Origin: WJKG01 sp964627305
GTDB lineage: Bacteria > Zixibacteria > MSB-5A5 > GN15 > FEB-12
DNA length: 64,000 bases
Direction: 5' to 3'
NCBI GenBank assembly: GCA_964627305.1
Contig: CAZVHP010000001.1
Coordinates: 124,001-188,000, forward strand
A model generated the notes under the pieces. It was not told where the DNA came from, did no database searches, and saw nothing but the letters and a program-made list of their open reading frames with translations. The position numbers and the translations under genes are program-made. Of the stretch, positions 62,455 to 64,000 are shown in pieces (position 1 is the first letter of the stretch; each line of letters opens with the position of its first letter).

Positions 62455-64000
62455 ATGGAATCATACAAGGATGTAACCCTGACACAGAACGCGCTGGAGG
62501 TCCTGAAGCGTCGGTATTTGCGTAAGGACGCCGAAGGTCGCGTGATCGAGACGCCGCGTGAGTTGTTTATCAGGGTGGCGCGGTTCATTGCAGAGGCCGA
62601 CCGCAATTACGGCGGCGGTGATGATCAGGTGGAAGCATCGGCGCGGGAGTTTTACCGGCTGATGGTCGATCGGGAGTTTATGCCCAATTCGCCGACGCTG
62701 ATGAATGCCGGACGGGAGTTAGGGCAGCTTTCGGCCTGTTTCGTTTTGCCGGTGGGGGACTCCATGGAGGAGATATTCGAGGCGGTAAAACACGCCGCGC
62801 TGATTCACAAGTCCGGTGGCGGGACGGGTTTTTCCTTCTCGCGGTTGCGCCCGAGAAATTCTATTGTGGCGTCGACCTCCGGGGTGGCCTCGGGGCCGGT
62901 CTCATTCATGAAGGTATTCAATGCCTCCACGGAGGCGGTCAAGCAGGGGGGGACGCGCCGCGGGGCCAATATGGGCATTTTGCGGGTGGACCATCCGGAT
63001 ATCATGGAGTTCATCAGGTGCAAGAATGACACCGGCGAGGTGACCAATTTCAACATCTCGGTGGCCATAACGGATGCGTTCATGCAGGCCCTTGACGGCG
63101 ACACTACCTATCCGTTGTACAATCCCCACACGCAGACAACCCACGTCGTCGACGGTCGCGAGGTGCACTTGTCCGCCCGGGAGGTGTTCGATCAGATCAT
63201 TGCGCATGCATGGCAGACCGGCGAGCCGGGCGTGATCTTCCTTGACAGGATCAACAGGGGCAATCCGACCCTGCCGTCAGAGCAGATCGAGGCTACCAAT
63301 CCCTGTGGCGAGCAGCCGTTGCCGCCGTATGACTCGTGCAATCTGGGATCGATCAATCTGGGGCGATTTGTCAGGGATCCGCTACCGGAGGACTACACGT
63401 CGTCGATGCCGGAGCGCGGGATCGATTTCGAGCGTCTGGGGCGGGCCATCCGGGCCGCAGTGCATTTCCTTGATAACGTGATAGACCAGAACAAATACCC
63501 CCTGCCGCGAATCGAGGAGCAGTCGAAGAAGAACCGTCGGATTGGACTCGGGATAATGGGCTGGGCCGATATGCTGGTCAAGCTGGGGTTGCCGTACAAC
63601 TGTGAGCGGGCTGTTCGACTGGCCGAACAGGTGATGGGATTTGTGCAAAGTGAGGGACACAAGGAGTCCTCGCACCTGGCCAAGACGCGGGGGAAGTTTC
63701 CTAACTGGGAAGGATCGATCTATGCCGAGCAGAATGTTGCCATGCGCAATGCTACGGTTACGACCATTGCGCCTACCGGCACGATCTCGATAATCGGCGG
63801 GTGTTCGTCCGGGATCGAGCCGTACTATGCGATCGCCTTCGAGCGCAATGTCATGGACGGTAGGCGGTTGGTGGAGGTCAACCCGCTTTTTGTGGAGCAG
63901 CTTAGGAAGCTTGGATACTATTCTGATGAGCTTGTGGAGCAGATCTCGGGGGCGCGATCGCTCAGGTATATCGAAGGTGTCCCGGAGAGCCTGAGAGCAC
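62455..64000 (+). CDS. nrdJ: adenosylcobalamin-dependent ribonucleotide reductase, large subunit (5' part)
   Basis: 515 codons are visible and the frame stays open to the window end. The ATP-cone-like N-terminus is short ([17 protein letters not shown]), and then the ten-stranded barrel begins. Redox-active Cys95 lies in [10 protein letters not shown], the active-site set Asn282-Cys284-Glu286 in [12 protein letters not shown], and the partner Cys295 in [21 protein letters not shown] and [13 protein letters not shown] are typical of class II enzymes. Class II reduction uses B12 and needs no separate radical subunit. The start is the ATG giving MESYKDVTL. The 126 bases before it have no recognisable cobalamin riboswitch. 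Confidence 0.93.
   Translation, partial: MESYKDVTLTQNALEVLKRRYLRKDAEGRVIETPRELFIRVARFIAEADRNYGGGDDQVEASAREFYRLMVDREFMPNSPTLMNAGRELGQLSACFVLPVGDSMEEIFEAVKHAALIHKSGGGTGFSFSRLRPRNSIVASTSGVASGPVSFMKVFNASTEAVKQGGTRRGANMGILRVDHPDIMEFIRCKNDTGEVTNFNISVAITDAFMQALDGDTTYPLYNPHTQTTHVVDGREVHLSAREVFDQIIAHAWQTGEPGVIFLDRINRGNPTLPSEQIEATNPCGEQPLPPYDSCNLGSINLGRFVRDPLPEDYTSSMPERGIDFERLGRAIRAAVHFLDNVIDQNKYPLPRIEEQSKKNRRIGLGIMGWADMLVKLGLPYNCERAVRLAEQVMGFVQSEGHKESSHLAKTRGKFPNWEGSIYAEQNVAMRNATVTTIAPTGTISIIGGCSSGIEPYYAIAFERNVMDGRRLVEVNPLFVEQLRKLGYYSDELVEQISGARSLRYIEGVPESLRA

Noticed and set aside
1..64000. CRISPR arrays or phage structural genes
   Set aside because: No regularly spaced short repeats with unique spacers and no capsid, portal, terminase or tail proteins were found.

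Overview
The window looks like chromosome of a Gram-negative, outer-membrane bacterium. It has an LptF/LptG pair and a beta-barrel protein. Three large secreted proteins end in dockerin-like tags of the form [22 protein letters not shown], two of them with thrombospondin type 3 repeats in front. I associate this style of secreted protein with candidate phyla such as Zixibacteria; the taxonomy is inference from protein style, not a database match.

Layout. 1-10.7 kb is housekeeping: GatE and GatD (the archaeal-type Glu-tRNA(Gln) amidotransferase), a TauE-like permease, a methyltransferase with LptG and LptF, an OB-fold/HD exoribonuclease, and a FetA/FetB-like ABC pair. At 11.0 kb a tRNA-Ser(GCT) gene is the left edge of a genomic island. 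A 25-bp direct repeat (one mismatch) of the tRNA 3' end lies at 11089-11113 and again at 32624-32648, and a tyrosine integrase sits just inside the left copy. The island of about 21.5 kb also carries an intact IS3-family element, an intact IS5-like element with TTAG target duplication, a truncated IS110-family transposase and two copies of a MITE-like repeat.

The core of the island is a minus-strand peptide locus: two small paralogous precursors, each with six cysteines at the C-terminus, a radical SAM/SPASM maturase with a PqqD-like N-terminus, a 745-aa protein joining an unusual metallopeptidase-like N-terminal region to an M16 peptidase domain, and an ABC exporter. Upstream lie a membrane-fusion protein, a MacB-type ATPase and an FtsX-type permease, with a divergent sigma54 response regulator and histidine kinase. 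The natural reading is a thioether-type (sactipeptide/ranthipeptide-like) RiPP system with its own processing, export and regulation. This is the best candidate for an undescribed system here.

32.6-53 kb: a zinc alcohol dehydrogenase, a P-type cation ATPase, a lipoprotein, a renalase-like FAD oxidoreductase, the three dockerin-tagged secreted proteins (PPC/TSP3 protein, C25 gingipain-like peptidase, SBBP beta-propeller protein with a frameshift), and a hybrid histidine kinase. 53-64 kb: tRNA-Leu(GAG), secG, tpiA, pgk and gap in one minus-strand run, an outer membrane protein, a retropepsin-like protease, a degenerate receiver protein, pyruvate kinase, a polysaccharide deacetylase, and the start of a B12-dependent ribonucleotide reductase cut by the window end. 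No CRISPR array or rRNA was seen.
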